Source: Pseudomonas sp. N040 (GTDB lineage Bacteria; Pseudomonadota; Gammaproteobacteria; Pseudomonadales; Pseudomonadaceae). From it: DNA of 64,000 bases. Position 1 is the stretch's first letter, and the number at the start of each line of letters is the position of its first letter. Shown here one piece after another: positions 31,516-39,557 of this stretch. Location of the stretch: assembly GCF_015637705.1 (NCBI RefSeq), contig NZ_JADOBE010000010.1, forward strand, positions 62,001 to 126,000. The letters are read 5' to 3'. The translations under genes and the position numbers were made by a program. The notes beneath the pieces were generated by a model. It made no database searches. It worked only from the letters and a program-made list of their open reading frames with translations, and was not told where the DNA came from.

Positions 31516-31717
31516 AGCTCAAGTATTGGCCAGTTTCCCGGAACGTCCAGCCAGTAGTGCCTGGATTCTTAAACGTATTTGGAATACCTGCGCCATCCTT
31601 GAGCACCCACCTTTGTCGGATCAGTACCGGCAGCGCTCCTGTGATTTCGGACTGCAGGGTTGGCCGGCAGCTTGATCCGGCATTCAGGATGTCGATGCTG
31701 GAACCGGTGGCGGGGTT
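31475..31717 (-). pseudogene. Orphan reading frame, possible C-terminal gene remnant
   Basis: An 80-codon frame open between stop codons reads as plausible protein (SIDILNAGSS, RQRWVLKDGAGIP, TGWTFRETGQYLSLLARG) but has no ATG and is cut off upstream by TAA. Third positions are GC-rich but less so than in neighbouring genes. I do not recognise the family. It may be the decayed end of a lost gene; its stop falls inside the hairpin of the small-RNA candidate. Confidence 0.25.
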
Positions 31718-31816
31718 TTAGTCAGTTTTAGCCTGAAGTCTGCTTGGTTGGTCCGTGCAATTTGGCACTGAATCGGGATAATAGGGCATCTTGATTTTTT
31801 ACAGTGCAGCCCTGCC

Positions 31817-32455
31817 ATGCAGATAGAATCCCGCAAAATCAGAGAATTTCGCCGCCGAGAGCAGGAGATTCTCGATGTCTCACTCAAGCTGTTTCTCGAC
31901 AAGGGTGAGGACACTGTTACTGTCGAAATGATTGCCGATGCCGTAGGTATCGGCAAAGGCACCATATACAAGCACTTCAAGTCGAAGGCGGAAATCTATC
32001 TGCGCCTGATGCTCGACTATGAGCGTGACCTTAACGCATTGCTGCAGGCGGTCGATTTCGACCGGGACAAGGACGCCCTGTCGCGGGCATACTTCGAGTT
32101 CCGCATGCGCGATCCAAAGCGTTACCGGCTGTTTTCCAGGCTGGAAGAAAAGGTCGTCAAGGTGAATCAGGTGCCGAAGATGATCGAAGAGTTGCACGCC
32201 ATTCGTGCGTCCAACCTGGACTACCTCAACCAGCTGGTGAAAGGGCGGATCGCCGAAGGCAAGCTGGAAGATGTACCACCCAGCTTCCATGTGCTGGCGG
32301 CCTGGGCGCTGGTTCATGGTGCAGTGGGTCTCTATCACTCACCATTCTGGATCGAGCAGGTTGAAGATCAGGATCGCTTCTTCCAGTTCCTCATGGATAT
32401 CGGCGTGCGCATGGGCAACCGGCGCAAGCGCGATGTGGACACGCCGGGGACTTGA
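31817..32455 (+). CDS. TetR family transcriptional regulator
   Basis: This 212-residue repressor has an N-terminal helix-turn-helix of the TetR type (about residues 10-55, with MIADAVGIGKGTIYKHFKSK as the recognition part) and an all-helical ligand domain. The gene order tatD then TetR matches P. aeruginosa PA2957, a characterised-by-name-only regulator. The 422 bases before it hold the small-RNA candidate. No operator can be assigned with confidence, and the ligand is unknown. Confidence 0.88.
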   Translation: MQIESRKIREFRRREQEILDVSLKLFLDKGEDTVTVEMIADAVGIGKGTIYKHFKSKAEIYLRLMLDYERDLNALLQAVDFDRDKDALSRAYFEFRMRDPKRYRLFSRLEEKVVKVNQVPKMIEELHAIRASNLDYLNQLVKGRIAEGKLEDVPPSFHVLAAWALVHGAVGLYHSPFWIEQVEDQDRFFQFLMDIGVRMGNRRKRDVDTPGT

Positions 32456-32551
32456 GGCGCCGATATTCAGGGCGTCAATGCCATTGCCCTGCGGAACCAT
32501 GACGCTTGCCTGTGGCTTTATACTCTCAAGCATCCTATGCGGGAGTGTTTC

Positions 32552-33520
32552 ATGATCGTTGACCGTCAGGGCAGGCGCTTTCGCAACCTGCGCATCAGCC
32601 TCACCGCCGCCTGTAACTACGCGTGCACCTACTGCGTGCCTGACGGCAAGCGTCTGGTCGCAGCGCAGGACGAGTTGTCAGCCAGGGACCTGGCGCAAGG
32701 TGTTGCCTATCTGATCGAGGCCGCCGGGATCGAGCGGTTGCGCATCACCGGTGGCGAGCCGCTGGTGAGCCCGCGGCTGGAACCGTTCCTGCAAGAAATC
32801 GGCAGCCTTGGTTTGCAGGAGATCAGCCTGACCACCAATGGCCAGTTGCTCGAATCGAAATTGCCGATGCTGCTGGATGCCGGCATTCGCCGCCTGAATG
32901 TGTCGCTGGACAGTCTCGATCCGCTGGGCTTTCGCCAGATAGCCCGGGGCGGCGACTTGCAGTCGGTGCTGAGTGGCCTGCAGTTGGCGCAGGAGGCCGG
33001 CCTGCAGGTGAAAATCAACATGGTGCCACTGCGCGGGCAGAATCTTGACCAGGTTCTGCCAATGCTGGATTTCTGTCTTGAGCGCGGCTTTGAGTTGCGC
33101 TTCATCGAATTGATGCGCATGGGGCACCTGGCCCGCGATGGACGCAGCTTTCAGCAGCAGTTCGTAGGTCTGGCAGAGTTGCTGGAGCTGATCGCGCAGC
33201 ACCATGAGTTCATCCAGACCGATGCGCCGGTAGATGCCACCGCGTTGCGTTACCGTATCGGTGACCGCGGAGTGTTTGGCGTGATTGCCAACGAAAGCGT
33301 ACCGTTTTGCCGAACCTGCTCGCGTCTGCGCCTGTCTTCCACTGGCTGGCTGCATGGTTGCCTGTCCTCCAGCAACCGGCACTATATCGGCGATCTGGTA
33401 ACCAGGCCGCGCCATGAGGCCTTGCCGGCTTTGCAGCGGCTGCTGGTCTCGGCCCTGGCCGATAAGCAGGAGCTGGTGTTTGCTGGCGGCGTGACAGTCA
33501 TGAAGCTGATTGGCGGTTGA
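32552..33520 (+). CDS. moaA: GTP 3',8-cyclase MoaA
   Basis: MoaA is the radical-SAM enzyme that starts molybdenum cofactor synthesis. The 322 residues have the N-terminal cluster motif CNYACTYC (C-x3-C-x2-C) near residue 20 and the C-terminal cluster FCRTCSRLRLSSTGWLHGC with C-x2-C-x13-C. The protein ends LIGG, the double glycine needed for activity. All residues expected for MoaA are present, although no other moa gene is nearby. GGGAG six bases before the ATG at 32552 decides the start over an ATG at 32537. Confidence 0.88.
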   Translation: MIVDRQGRRFRNLRISLTAACNYACTYCVPDGKRLVAAQDELSARDLAQGVAYLIEAAGIERLRITGGEPLVSPRLEPFLQEIGSLGLQEISLTTNGQLLESKLPMLLDAGIRRLNVSLDSLDPLGFRQIARGGDLQSVLSGLQLAQEAGLQVKINMVPLRGQNLDQVLPMLDFCLERGFELRFIELMRMGHLARDGRSFQQQFVGLAELLELIAQHHEFIQTDAPVDATALRYRIGDRGVFGVIANESVPFCRTCSRLRLSSTGWLHGCLSSSNRHYIGDLVTRPRHEALPALQRLLVSALADKQELVFAGGVTVMKLIGG

Positions 33521-34428
33521 TGAGAAATACTATGGCGGCTGCAGGGTTTCCCATCGATTACATAGAGCCGGTCTTCAGGCCGCCGAGCGAGGCGCACTCG
33601 CTGATTCTTCCGGTCACCAACGGCTGCTCGTGGAACAAGTGCAGCTTTTGCGAAATGTACACCCAGCCGCAAAAACGCTTCCGCGCCCGCGATGAGGCGG
33701 AAGTGCTCGAGGAGATCCGCCGCTGTGGCGAGCAACTGATCGTTCAGCGGGTGTTTCTGGCGGATGGCGACGCGCTGGTGCTGCCTACCCATCGGCTGCT
33801 TACCATCCTGCGTGCTATCCGCGAGCATCTGCCCGAGGTGACGCGGGTCTCCAGCTACTGCCTGCCGCGCAACCTGCGCCGGAAGTCGGTTGAGGAGTTG
33901 CAGGAGTTGGCTGATGCCGGGCTGAAGATGGTCTATGTCGGTGCCGAGTCGGGCGATGACGAGGTGCTGGCCAGGGTTGGCAAGGGCGAAACCTACGAGT
34001 CCACGCTGAGTGCCCTGACCAAGCTCGGCAGGGCCGGCATAACACGCTCGGTGATGATCCTCAACGGACTGGGCGGCCAGCAATTGAGCCGGCAGCATGC
34101 GGACAATTCGGCGCGCCTGATGAATGCGGCGCAGCCGGAGTACCTGTCCACCCTGGTGGTCAGCTTTCCGACCGGCTTGCAGCGGTTTCGACAGGATTTT
34201 GCCGATTTCGAAGAGCTGGACCAGCAGTCGCTGTTCATTGAGGTTGAGCGCCTGCTGCAGGGCCTCGAGTTGCGTGACACGGTTTTCCGCAGCGATCATG
34301 CCTCCAACTACCTGGTCCTCAAAGGGCAGCTGGGTGCCGACAAGCCGGACCTGCTGGCGCAGGTGCGTCGGGCTATCGAGCAGCCGCAGCAGGCCGGACT
34401 GCGCCAGGAATGGCAGCGCGGTCTTTGA
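33520..34428 (+). CDS. Radical SAM protein of unknown function
   Basis: This protein of about 302 residues binds an iron-sulfur cluster through C-x4-C-x2-C (CSWNKCSFC) near residue 36, unlike the C-x3-C-x2-C of MoaA. It has an Elp3/MiaB-like core with VFLADGDALVLP, MVYVGAESGDDEVLARVGKG and MILNGLGG. No B12 or second-cluster domain is seen. Its ATG lies in the stop codon of moaA, so the two are co-translated. The family is often annotated only as radical SAM; the link to moaA may be functional or incidental. Confidence 0.8.
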   Translation: MRNTMAAAGFPIDYIEPVFRPPSEAHSLILPVTNGCSWNKCSFCEMYTQPQKRFRARDEAEVLEEIRRCGEQLIVQRVFLADGDALVLPTHRLLTILRAIREHLPEVTRVSSYCLPRNLRRKSVEELQELADAGLKMVYVGAESGDDEVLARVGKGETYESTLSALTKLGRAGITRSVMILNGLGGQQLSRQHADNSARLMNAAQPEYLSTLVVSFPTGLQRFRQDFADFEELDQQSLFIEVERLLQGLELRDTVFRSDHASNYLVLKGQLGADKPDLLAQVRRAIEQPQQAGLRQEWQRGL

Positions 34429-34510
34429 CTGCCGAACAGCAGGAACGCTAATGCTGGCCACTGCCCGGGTGGCCGCACGTCAAGCCGGGCTAAAGCCCCA
34501 GGGGAGCAGA

Positions 34511-35080
34511 ATGACTGATACTGGCAAGGCCGGCGATCTTCTCGGCCAGATTCCCAAGGACCAGGCCAGGGGCTTGCCACCGGTGCACCTGTGGAATCCC
34601 GACTGTTGCGGCGATATCGATATGCGCATTGCGCGCGACGGTACCTGGTACTACATGGGCACGCCAATCGGACGCAAGCCGATGGTCAAGCTGTTCTCCA
34701 CCATCATCAGGCGCGATGGCGATGACTATTTCCTGGTCACGCCGGTCGAGAAGTGCGGCATCCGTGTCGATGATGCACCGTTTGTAGCGGTAAGCCTGAG
34801 CGTTGAAGGAGACGGACGCGATCAGCTGCTGCGTTTCACCACCAACGTCGAGGACGAGGTGGTCGCTGGCGCCGAGCATCCCTTGCGCGTGGCAACCGAT
34901 ACCCTGACCGGCGAGCCGGCACCCTACCTGCACGTCAGGGTCAATCTTGAGGCGCTGATCCATCGCAATGTGTTCTATCAACTGGTTGATCTGGCCGTTA
35001 TCGAACAGCGGGATGGCCAGGACTGGCTGGGGGTCTGGAGCAGCGGGCAGTTCTTTCCGATCGGACAGTCGCCCGGGTAA
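34511..35080 (+). CDS. DUF1285 family protein
   Basis: A 189-residue cytoplasmic protein matching DUF1285, with PPVHLWNPDCCGDIDMRIARDGTWYYMGTPIGR near the N-terminus and LHVRVNLEALIHRNVFYQLV near the C-terminus. The function is unknown; the fold is reported as two small beta domains. GGGGAGCAGA before the ATG at 34511 decides the start. Confidence 0.88.
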   Translation: MTDTGKAGDLLGQIPKDQARGLPPVHLWNPDCCGDIDMRIARDGTWYYMGTPIGRKPMVKLFSTIIRRDGDDYFLVTPVEKCGIRVDDAPFVAVSLSVEGDGRDQLLRFTTNVEDEVVAGAEHPLRVATDTLTGEPAPYLHVRVNLEALIHRNVFYQLVDLAVIEQRDGQDWLGVWSSGQFFPIGQSPG

Positions 35081-35092
35081 GTCTCGCGCAAG

Positions 35093-35118
35093 AAAAAAGC
35101 GCGCGCCGCGGGTGGCGC
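35093..35118 (-). terminator. Terminator of the TetR gene at 35139
   Basis: Read on the minus strand a GC-rich hairpin (GCGCC paired with GGCGC) is followed by TTTTTTCTT, just after the TetR stop codon. It also faces the end of the DUF1285 gene. Confidence 0.45.
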
Positions 35119-35138
35119 TCGGACACCGGCGTGGTGAT

Positions 35139-35738
35139 TCAGTCGGGGTAAGTGGCGGTCAGGGCCTTGGCCGCCTGGCGCATGGCCTGTTCTGCGGCGT
35201 TCGTGTCCAGGCCCTGATCCATGCGCAGTTGCTGCCAGGCATTGACGCTCAGCAACAGGTTCAGCGCGGCCAGGGTAGGGGCATCCTCGAGGGCGGCGCC
35301 GGGCAGGATCTTGAGCAGCGTGGCGTGCTGCATCTGCATGATGATCCGCTGTTTTTCCTGCAGGAAAGCTGACTGGTGGCGCAAGGCCTCGGTGGCAATC
35401 CGAAACGGCAGGATGGTCTCGAACAACCGCGCGCGGCGCGCTATGGATTCGTCGAGCCGGCCGCGCCAGCTGCTGGCGCTGAACGGGGTATTGATCAGCG
35501 GCACGATCAGCTGCATGACCTCGGTGTCGATCTCGCGGTACAGGCTTTCCATGTCATCGAAATGCCGGAACACCGTGCGCAGGGCCACCTGGGCGCGCGC
35601 GGCGACCTGCTCGGCGGTCGGCGCAATGCTGCCTTCGCGCACCAGTTCGATCATCGCGGCAACCAGCTTGCTGCGGTTGGCCTGGCCGCGGGCGCGGCGG
35701 CCATCGATCGGGGTGTCATTGCTGTCCGCGGGTTTCAT
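35139..35738 (-). CDS. TetR family transcriptional regulator
   Basis: A 199-residue regulator with the HTH at about residues 20-62 (SIAPTAEQVAARAQVALRTVFRHF) and a helical ligand domain. The start at 35738 gives the usual spacing to the HTH; the open frame continues to 35894 but crosses palindromic sequence that looks like operator DNA. It is divergent from the metallo-beta-lactamase-fold gene at 35952, which it probably controls together with itself. Confidence 0.87.
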   Translation of the reverse strand: MKPADSNDTPIDGRRARGQANRSKLVAAMIELVREGSIAPTAEQVAARAQVALRTVFRHFDDMESLYREIDTEVMQLIVPLINTPFSASSWRGRLDESIARRARLFETILPFRIATEALRHQSAFLQEKQRIIMQMQHATLLKILPGAALEDAPTLAALNLLLSVNAWQQLRMDQGLDTNAAEQAMRQAAKALTATYPD

Positions 35739-35773
35739 CGGCGCGTCTCGGTTGGCGAAGTGACGAGAAGAAG

Positions 35774-35798
35774 TGTTGCAACGATAGGCGTTGCAACA
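35774..35798. promoter_or_regulatory. Inverted repeat near the TetR start, candidate operator
   Basis: TGTTGCAAC and GTTGCAACA flank seven bases, and each arm holds the self-complementary octamer GTTGCAAC. It lies 36 bases upstream of the TetR start codon. Confidence 0.55.
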
Positions 35799-35800
35799 GG

Positions 35801-35874
35801 AAGTGACACTTGGCGCGTCATTATAGCTTTGCCAGTTGCCCGATAATATGATTATAGTGGCACTAATAGTGACA
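35801..35874. promoter_or_regulatory. Divergent promoter region with AGTGNCACT operator-like sites
   Basis: Two odd palindromes, AAGTGACACTT (35801-35811) and TAGTGGCACTA (35855-35865), plus a half site TAGTGACA (35867-35874) share AGTGNCACT. For the plus-strand gene TTGCCA (35829-35834) and TATAGT (35853-35858) are 18 bases apart, and the second palindrome overlaps that -10. A perfect TATAAT also lies on the minus strand at 35856-35851. This fits repression by the adjacent TetR. Confidence 0.55.
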
Positions 35875-35951
35875 AAACATTTATCGTAGCTCAATTCTCC
35901 TGAAGGTCTTTACTCAAGGCTCGCAGGGTTCCGCAGCAGAGAGGAGTGGTC

Positions 35952-37031
35952 ATGATCGGGCGCAAATTTTTCACGGGCGTGTTGGCGGTTGCCGTGCTGG
36001 CTGGCGGGGCGGCCTATCACTGGCGGGGCGCGCTGAGCGTTGCGCTGGTCGAACGGGTCATGGCCAAGCGCTTTGCCGATAAGCCCCTGCAGGCGCTGCC
36101 GGATGGCCTGCACGCGGGCCTTTGCGGCGCCGGCTCGCCGTTTCCCGATCCCAAGCGCGGCTCGCCCTGCACCCTGGTGATCGCCGGACAGCGCCTGTTC
36201 GTCTTCGACACCGGCAGCACGGCGTCGATCAATATCAACCGCATGGGCTTCGACATGGGCAGCATAGAGGCGGTGTTCCTCACCCATTTCCATTCCGACC
36301 ACATTGGCGGCCTCGGCGAGGTGATGCTCAACCGCTGGGGGACCGGTCCCAACAGTTCGCCGCTGCCGGTGTATGGCCCGATCGGGGTGAAGGCCGTGGT
36401 CGAGGGCTTCATGCAGGCCTACTACCAGGATCACCTGTACCGCATTGCCCACCACGGCACCGAGGTGATGATCCCCTCCGGTTTTGGCGGCACGCCGATG
36501 ACCTTTGGCACCTCCGGGCCGGAGCAGCGCGTGGTGCTGATCGACGAGCCGGACCTGAGCATCGAGGCCTTCGCCGTCGATCATTCGCCGGTTGAGCCGG
36601 CCGTTGGCTACAAGGTGCGCTACAAGGACCGCACCTTGGTCATCAGTGGCGATACCAGGCAGTCGCCAGCGGTTGAGCGCGAGGCCAAGGGCGTCGACCT
36701 GCTGATCCACGAAGCCCTGGCCACCAGCCTGATTGACCCCATCGGCAAGATTGCCGCGGAGGCTGGGCGCGCCAACCTGGCGAAGATCTTCCATGACATC
36801 CCGGACTACCACACCACGCCCGAGCAGGCGGCAGAAACCGCCCGCGCTGCAGGGGTCGACTACCTGCTGCTGACCCATGTGGTGCCGCCGCTGCCGCTGC
36901 CCGGGCTGGAGCAGGTATTTCTCGGGGATTCGGCGCAGATCTATGCCGGCCCGATCCATGTCGGCCTGGACGGCGATTTCGTCAGCCTGCCGGCCGGCAC
37001 GGATGCGATAACCCTGAGCAACCGCCTGTAA
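35952..37031 (+). CDS. Metallo-beta-lactamase fold hydrolase, membrane-anchored or secreted
   Basis: A 359-residue protein with an N-terminal hydrophobic signal/anchor (about 5-22) and a metallo-beta-lactamase domain. FVFDTGSTAS is followed by the metal motif THFHSDHIGG (112-117), and VISGDTRQS and LLLTHVVPP supply later ligands. Such proteins include arylsulfatases of class III, lactonases and phosphodiesterases; the reaction cannot be named. GAGGAG lies upstream of the ATG at 35952. It is divergent from a TetR gene and followed by a sulfatase gene. Confidence 0.85.
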   Translation: MIGRKFFTGVLAVAVLAGGAAYHWRGALSVALVERVMAKRFADKPLQALPDGLHAGLCGAGSPFPDPKRGSPCTLVIAGQRLFVFDTGSTASININRMGFDMGSIEAVFLTHFHSDHIGGLGEVMLNRWGTGPNSSPLPVYGPIGVKAVVEGFMQAYYQDHLYRIAHHGTEVMIPSGFGGTPMTFGTSGPEQRVVLIDEPDLSIEAFAVDHSPVEPAVGYKVRYKDRTLVISGDTRQSPAVEREAKGVDLLIHEALATSLIDPIGKIAAEAGRANLAKIFHDIPDYHTTPEQAAETARAAGVDYLLLTHVVPPLPLPGLEQVFLGDSAQIYAGPIHVGLDGDFVSLPAGTDAITLSNRL

Positions 37032-37106
37032 ACCTTGCGCAGGCCGACACACTCAAGAAAGGCGCTGTACTCGTTATGGGTTGGCTCGCATCAGTGGTCT
37101 TTGTGG

Positions 37107-37210
37107 GGTGGGTTAGGCCAAAGGCCGTAACCCACCAAGCGGCCGCAAGGCCAGGCTGACCGATGCCTTTGGCATCAATGGTGGGTTACGCCGCTGGCGG
37201 CTAACCCACC
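37107..37210. repeat. Two GGTGGGTTA hairpin repeats
   Basis: Two palindromes at 37107-37136 and 37180-37210 share the arms GGTGGGTTA and TAACCCACC with different GC-rich loops (GGCCAAAGGCC-like and GCCGCTGGCGGC). A related copy lies at 47788-47817. These resemble REP-type dispersed palindromes. The 284-base gap 37032-37315 has no gene; a CCTCTCCCC/GGGGCGAGG hairpin follows near 37263. Confidence 0.75.
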
Positions 37211-37315
37211 CTGCAAAAGCACGTTCAACCAATAACGCAGACATGGCCTTTAGAAACTACCCCCTCTCCCCACGGGGCGAGGCAACCACCTAGCTGAATG
37301 ATCGGGAGTACCTGT

Positions 37316-38974
37316 ATGAAACGCTTGCTCTGGGGCCTGGCCATCGCCGCGCTGCTGCTGACGCTGGGCTTCTTCGCCGCGGGCGGCAAGCAGGGCGTGA
37401 TCCTGCTGTTCGTCAAATACGGCCTGCACCGCGAAGCGGCGCCCACCATGGATGTCACCTGGCAGGCTGCCCCGCCAGCCGCCACGGCGCAGAGCGGCAA
37501 GCGGCCGCCGAACATCCTGCTGATCGTCGCCGATGACCTCGGCTACAACGACATCAGCCTGAACGGCGGCGGGGTCGCCGGGGCCGCCGTGCCAACTCCG
37601 AACATCAATTCGATTGCGCAGAATGGCATCGATTTCAGCGGCGGCTATGCCGGCAACGCCACCTGCTCGCCGTCGCGCGCGGCGATGCTCACCGGGCGCT
37701 ACCCGACCCGCTTCGGCTTCGAGTTCACCTCGGTGCCGATGACCTTTTCGCGGGTCATCGCCGGCTTCAAGAGCAAGGGCCTGCACCCGGCGATCTACCA
37801 TGCCGAGCGCGAAGCCAGCATGCCGCCGTACGAGCAGCAGGGCGTGCCGACCAGCGAGATCAGCATCGCGCGGCTGCTCAAGCAGGCCGACTACCACACC
37901 CTGCACCTGGGCAAATGGCACATGGGCGAGAATGCCTCGATGGGCCCCAACGCGCATGGTTTCGACGAGAGCCTGGGCTTCCTGCAGGGCGCCATGATGT
38001 TCCTCCCGGCCGATGACCCGAACGTGGTCAACGCGCAGCAGGACTTCGACCCGATCGACCAGTTCCTCTGGGCCGCGGCACCCTTCGGCATGAGCTACAA
38101 CAACAGCGAGCATTTCAAGCCGGCCCGCTATGTCACCGACTACCTGACCGACGAGGCAGTGGACGCGATCAAGGCCAACCAGGACCGCCCGTTCTTCATG
38201 TACCTGGCCTACAACGCGCCGCACACGCCGCTGCAGGCCACCCGCGAGGACTACGACGCGCTGCCGCAGATCGAGGACCATACGCGGCGGGTGTATGCGG
38301 CGATGATCCGCAACCTCGACCGCAACATCGGCCGGGTGCTGGCCGAACTCAAGGCCCAGGGCCTGGATGACAACACCCTGGTGATCTTCACCAGCGACAA
38401 CGGTGGCGCCAACTACATCGGCCTGGATGGGCTGAACCAGCCATACCGCGGCTGGAAGGCGACCTTCTTCGAGGGCGGCACCCGCGTGCCCTTCCTCATG
38501 CAGTGGCCGGGCGTGATTCCAGCCGGTTCGCGCTTCACGCAACCGGTCAGCCATTTCGATATTTTCGCCACCGCCGCCGCTGTGGCCGGGGTGCCGCTGC
38601 CGACCGACCGGGTGATCGATGGCGTCGATCTGCTGCCCTACGCGCTGGGCACCCAGAGCGGCCGCCCGCACCCGCAGATGTTCTGGCGCTCGGGTGCCTA
38701 TCAGGTGGCGCGTGACGGCGACTGGAAGCTGCAGGTCAATCAAACCCGGGACAAGGTCTGGCTGTTCAATCTCGCGGACGACCCGACCGAGCAGCATGAC
38801 CTGGCCGCCAGCCAGCCGGAAAAGGTCAAGGCGCTGCAGGCGCAGCTGGCCGAATTCAACCGCCAGCAACACGCGCCGCTGTGGCCGGCGCTGCTGGAGG
38901 CCCCGATCCTGATCGACAAGCCGCTGAACCGGCCACAAACGGCAGCGGATGAGTTCATTTACTGGTCCAACTGA
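37316..38974 (+). CDS. Sulfatase (arylsulfatase type)
   Basis: This 552-residue hydrolase has an N-terminal membrane anchor or signal (about 1-25), then the sulfatase domain. ILLIVADDLGYND provides the first metal ligands, and CSPSRAAMLTGRYP (Cys117) carries the C-x-P-S-R motif in which the cysteine is converted to formylglycine. HLGKWHMG and VIFTSDNGG are also typical. GGGAG seven bases upstream decides the start at 37316. No formylglycine-generating enzyme gene is in the window, so maturation must be encoded elsewhere. It is followed by a DUF1330-type gene. Confidence 0.93.
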   Translation: MKRLLWGLAIAALLLTLGFFAAGGKQGVILLFVKYGLHREAAPTMDVTWQAAPPAATAQSGKRPPNILLIVADDLGYNDISLNGGGVAGAAVPTPNINSIAQNGIDFSGGYAGNATCSPSRAAMLTGRYPTRFGFEFTSVPMTFSRVIAGFKSKGLHPAIYHAEREASMPPYEQQGVPTSEISIARLLKQADYHTLHLGKWHMGENASMGPNAHGFDESLGFLQGAMMFLPADDPNVVNAQQDFDPIDQFLWAAAPFGMSYNNSEHFKPARYVTDYLTDEAVDAIKANQDRPFFMYLAYNAPHTPLQATREDYDALPQIEDHTRRVYAAMIRNLDRNIGRVLAELKAQGLDDNTLVIFTSDNGGANYIGLDGLNQPYRGWKATFFEGGTRVPFLMQWPGVIPAGSRFTQPVSHFDIFATAAAVAGVPLPTDRVIDGVDLLPYALGTQSGRPHPQMFWRSGAYQVARDGDWKLQVNQTRDKVWLFNLADDPTEQHDLAASQPEKVKALQAQLAEFNRQQHAPLWPALLEAPILIDKPLNRPQTAADEFIYWSN

Positions 38975-38984
38975 GGAGTGTGCG

Positions 38985-39401
38985 ATGAGTGTATTGACCC
39001 CGGCGATTGAGCCTACCCGCGAGAGCGTGGCGCGCTTTGCCGAACAGTTCCCCGCCGGCCAGCCGGTGGTAATGCTCAACCTGCTGCGTTTTCGCGAGCA
39101 GGCCAGCTATGCCGATGCCAGCATCGCCCCGTGCAGCGGCCGGCGTGCCTATGCCGAGTACTCCCGGCTGATCGAGCCGATCCTGGCCGGTTGCGGTGCG
39201 CAAGTGCTGTGGGTGGGCAAGTCGTTCGGCGCCCTCATCGCGCCGCCGGGCGAGGAGTGGGACGAGGTGCTGCTGGTCCGCTACCCGAGCAGCGAGGCCT
39301 TTATCGGCATGATCCGCTCGCCGGCCTACCGCGCCATCGTCCATCACCGCAGCGCGGCGCTGGCCGATTCGCGGCTGGTTCCCAACAGCCAGGTCGAGTA
39401 G
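38985..39401 (+). CDS. DUF1330-like small protein
   Basis: A 138-residue protein resembling the DUF1330/dimeric alpha-beta barrel family: GQPVVMLNLLRFRE, YAEYSRLIEPILAGCGAQVLWVGK and WDEVLLVRYPSSEAFIGMI. It follows the sulfatase by ten bases with GAGGAG between, so the two are probably co-transcribed. The role is unknown; members of this fold often act on small organic substrates. Confidence 0.8.
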   Translation: MSVLTPAIEPTRESVARFAEQFPAGQPVVMLNLLRFREQASYADASIAPCSGRRAYAEYSRLIEPILAGCGAQVLWVGKSFGALIAPPGEEWDEVLLVRYPSSEAFIGMIRSPAYRAIVHHRSAALADSRLVPNSQVE

Positions 39402-39503
39402 CGCGGTTGCCGGGGCAGGGTTGCTTGCGCCGTGCGCGCAACAGCCTGTTGCGGGAGCACCGCCCCCGGCGCGAGCTCTTGCCGTTGCTGGTTGGTCCGC
39501 CTC

Positions 39504-39519
39504 GCGGCGTGGGCGCCGC
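39504..39519. repeat. REP-like palindrome
   Basis: GCGGCG-TGGG-CGCCGC within a stretch resembling the common Pseudomonas REP element (GTAGGTGCGGCGCC on the minus strand), in the short gap between two genes. Confidence 0.55.
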
Positions 39520-39557
39520 ACCTACAAACGCTGGGTTAATGACAGGTACGCAGACAG

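Noticed and set aside
31491..31721. 76-codon plus-strand frame after tatD
   Set aside because: No ribosome site and no protein-like features; the region is better explained by the sRNA candidate and minus-strand relic.
37107..37210. CRISPR array
   Set aside because: Only two palindromic copies without regular spacers or cas genes.
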